A stretch of 64,000 nucleotides of DNA from Turritopsis dohrnii (lineage: Eukaryota; Cnidaria; Hydrozoa; Anthoathecata; Oceaniidae): contig BQMF02000017.1 of the NCBI GenBank assembly GCA_027922465.2, positions 682,001 to 746,000 of the forward strand. The letters run 5' to 3'. Shown here piece by piece: positions 61,478 through 64,000 of this stretch. The notes under the pieces are model-generated. The model saw only the letters and a list, made by a program, of their open reading frames with translations, searched no databases and was not told the DNA's origin. Within the stretch, counting starts at the first letter, position 1, and each line of letters begins with the position of its first letter. The position numbers were made by a program, and so were the translations under genes.

Positions 61478-62272
61478 TCATCCAAAAACATTTTTGATTG
61501 ATCCACCTTCTTTTGTTAGAACAGCCTTCAGACGTGGAAGAAACTGTTTCATTGCCTTGCGGATTTCCTTCAAATCAGTTGCGCATTCATTCCAGACTTC
61601 CAAAATCCTTGCTTCTAACTCTTCTGTTGTTTCGAACGGGTAACAGTGACGACTTTGGTAAACCTTTTCTTGGACACGGTCCCAAAAGTAATAATCCAAA
61701 GGATTGTCATGATTGTCATGCGATTTTGGAGGCCAGTCAGTGCTTTTAACAAATCTGGATTTCAATTTTTCCTTCAGAAGGTTCTGGACTTTGTTTGGGC
61801 AATGCGAAGGTGCACTATCTTGTATGAATGTAAAATCTTTTCGTGGAAACATGGCTTCAACTTCACAAATTAATTTGTCTCGTAGATGTTTCATGTAAGA
61901 TTCCCCATTCACTTTAAGACTACTTCCACCGACAAAGAAAGGTTTCGTAACACCTTTCCATGTAATCACAGCGGGCACCATTACCTTTTCACATAGCTTG
62001 TTCCCTTCGCTGAAAAGTCTTCTTGGTGGAACATCTTTCTTTGGGCCAACAAAGTAAACATGATTGTTTTGGTGATTCGTTGGAACTTGTAGGGTGAAAT
62101 CCTTTTCATCTTGGAACACTAGACGTGGGAGATGATGAACAGAAAAACGTTGGAAAGGTTTTTCAGCACGTTTGGTCCTTCTTTGACGACATGCGGCATT
62201 CATTTGTGGTGTTTTCAAACGTTTGTAACGGCAATAATACACCCTTCCACAAGTATTGACAACGTGTCTGCA
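61478..62272 (-). pseudogene. Tc1/mariner-type transposase, N-terminally truncated
   Basis: Open from 62272 (after TAA) to the stop at 61478, without an ATG near the start. It covers the whole DDE/D catalytic half: LVFQDEKDFTLQ (first Asp), TFIQDSAPSH (second Asp), and NPLDYYFWD (third Asp about 41 residues later), ending FLPRLKAVLTKEGGSIKNVFG. The helix-turn-helix N-terminus is missing or frameshifted (a trace may remain in another frame up to 62425). A 9-bp tandem duplication (GATTGTCAT, 61702-61719) adds three residues before the last Asp. The frame is otherwise clean. Terminal repeats not found. Confidence 0.85.
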
Positions 62273-62422
62273 TTAACTATGTCCTCTATTGAAAAGTCTT
62301 CTTTATTCACCCCATATTGTATTTGAGGGTAATTTTTGACTTCTTTACCATTCAGCAAAATTAGTTCATCCTTTTCTTTCCTCCCTTCTATAAGGAGGGT
62401 AATTCCATCAATGATAATGCCA

Positions 62423-63106
62423 TACCGTATTTGCCGGTGTATAGGTCGACTTTGTGTATAAGTCGAACAGTGAATATGAAAGTTCAAATAGATGCTAGAT
62501 CGTTAAGCCTGGTGTATAAGTCGAACCTAAACTTGATCATCTTTCATCTGATCAAACGTGGAAAGTGCATAATTTTTTCGTGGCAAAGAAAACTTGTCAC
62601 GCATCCATTTTATCAATAATTTGCAGAAGTAATCTACATGATCTCACACCGGCGTGAAAATACAAGAATAAACATGTGCGTTGAGTTATTTCATGAGATT
62701 TGTTGTGTTCTTTATGATTTTGTTTATCAGGTTCACACTTTCTACAACTAAATACATTGCAAAGCATAATAATTATATTGACAGCGTTATACACAAAACT
62801 ACCTTAGTTTCCTTGTCTTTTACGAGTTAATTAAAATGACCATATTTGCTCATTTTTTGCTGAGACATATTAATTTTGCATTTTCTTTTACCTGCGCACT
62901 GGAACAGGTGCGCAATAATTCATTCATTGTTCGCTTAATTTACTAAGATCAGAGCACAGAGGGTGAATTTTTTTTAACAATTTTAAGTTTAACGATAATG
63001 ATAAAAATAAAGATGCTGAAATTGACCTGATGTATAAGTCGACACCTGACTTTAAGCAATAAATTGACGTAAAAAAATACCGACTTATACACCGGCAAAT
63101 ACGGTA
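62423..63106. mobile_element. 680-bp TA-flanked MITE
   Basis: CCGTATTTGCCGGTGTATAG at 62425 and the complement ending ACACCGGCAAATACGG at 63104 give 24-bp inverted ends with one mismatch. TA flanks are at 62423-62424 and 63105-63106. GTGTATAAGTCGA recurs just inside both ends. Non-coding. It sits at the 5' side of the mariner relic and may have split it. Confidence 0.85.
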
Positions 63107-63643
63107 CTCACATCTAAAAAAAGACAATACCTTAGGGATAAAATTTTTATTATGCTTTTTGATGTACTTGTCAACACATGTTTGCCTTGCGTGGGTAGGA
63201 AGGAAGGACGGGCCTTTAATAGTAATTTAGTAGAGTGAATCGGTATTTTCAAATATGACTTCACAAATTTCTTTTTGTTCCTGTTTCGCTTTGAATTGAT
63301 TTATCATTTTGAAAGCTCTAAACTAGCTTGATTTTTCACTTTGACAACCCTTTTAAGATGAAATCGAGAATGCCCAAAGTTGATGAAATTTTAGCATACT
63401 AAATCATCTTCATCTTTCGCTAATGCAAGAATAATATTTTGCATGGAGTTCTTTTTTTTGAAAGTATTGTTGATTTTAGGCAGGTGACAGCAATTCACTT
63501 CCACCAGTCAACCGTTCACGTACTATCTAGAAAGATAAAAGATCTATTTTGTCTACATGATTAGTGAATGTTTTTGCTTCTAAAAGATATCCTTTGCCAA
63601 CCGATATTTGTTTCAGTATTACTGCAAGTTTGTTGAGATTTAC
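63107..63643. other. Intergenic or intronic, nothing recognised
   Basis: AT-rich sequence between the MITE and the candidate exon; no coding signal seen. Confidence 0.35.
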
Positions 63644-63748
63644 CTGATTACTCCCGCAGCGAGCATAAGCGTAAGCAAGTAGTTTCACAAGATAGGCGAA
63701 TGTCAGTTTCCGATTTTGTTCTTCATCTTCATCATCATCATTCTCCAA
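63644..63748 (-). CDS. Candidate exon of unrecognised gene
   Basis: Minus-strand frame ENDDDEDEEQNRKLTFAYLV then KLLAYAYARCGSNQ ends exactly at a strong donor CAG/GTAAAT (63644). The acidic lead followed by an amphipathic segment looks like protein, but I do not recognise it. There is no ATG; the frame extends a few codons further upstream and the acceptor is unclear. It could be chance. Confidence 0.35.
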
Positions 63749-64000
63749 CTTTCGTGTTGACGTTACACAGTGGTATACAATTATTAGCTGACTTTGCTTT
63801 TTTCCCGTTTCAAAGCATGGTACTGTAGGTTTTATTCAATGCACTGATTTTTGGCGGATCTTGCCTTGAAAAGATTTTAATTGGATTTCTGTGTATGCAA
63901 GAAAGCCTACAAATTGTCGTTCTTCGTATTTTTCCTTCTTTTTGTCCTTCAAAACTGGTGTGATCATGATCAATAAAACCTTTTTATATTTTTTTTTGTT

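Overview
The window is nuclear DNA of an animal. It is AT-rich, its genes carry GT-AG introns and encode metazoan-type proteins (MCM6, FBXL7-like, amphiphysin/BIN1, class I diacylglycerol kinase, PNPO), and it is crowded with transposons. The mix of a Penelope-like element, a THAP/TTAA DNA transposon, a GIY-YIG domain, CR1/L2-like LINEs and hAT-like MITEs fits an early-branching invertebrate, perhaps a cnidarian. That placement is inference, because no rRNA, mtDNA or species marker is present.

Layout. 1-2250 (+): the 3' two thirds of MCM6. 2492-3270: a TA-flanked inverted-repeat element. 3979-6078 (-): an intronless FBXL7-like F-box/LRR gene. 7991-12833 (-): a complete 13-exon amphiphysin/BIN1 gene with a recent Penelope-like insertion in one intron. 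12963-13123 (-): the last exon of an unrecognised gene ending only about 130 bp before the amphiphysin ATG. 13-21.9 kb: gene-poor, with several MITEs. 21898-34014 (+): a complete 25-exon class I diacylglycerol kinase (DGK beta/gamma type) with a 128-bp satellite and a tRNA-derived SINE in introns. 36835-38434 (-): pyridoxamine 5'-phosphate oxidase in six exons. 40-43.4 kb: two large inverted-repeat elements. 44.9-49.3 kb (+): a LINE with both ORFs intact, next to a broken Ulp1-like peptidase fragment. 51037-56428: a TTAA-flanked THAP transposon (Kolobok-like), into which a 5'-truncated LINE and a 0.5-kb MITE have inserted. 57162-59184 (+): a small three-exon F-box/LRR gene. 60.3-63.1 kb: a graveyard of a tyrosine-recombinase fragment, a LINE RT fragment, a Tc1/mariner transposase and a TA-flanked MITE. 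One possible exon (-) lies near 63.7 kb.

Host genes do not form a single pathway. MCM6 is replicative, the F-box proteins are ubiquitin-ligase adaptors, amphiphysin and DGK act at membranes, and PNPO makes vitamin B6 coenzyme. Gene models were built by hand from splice consensus, reading-frame phase and remembered family sequence. All exon phases close for MCM6, amphiphysin, DGK, PNPO and the small F-box gene.
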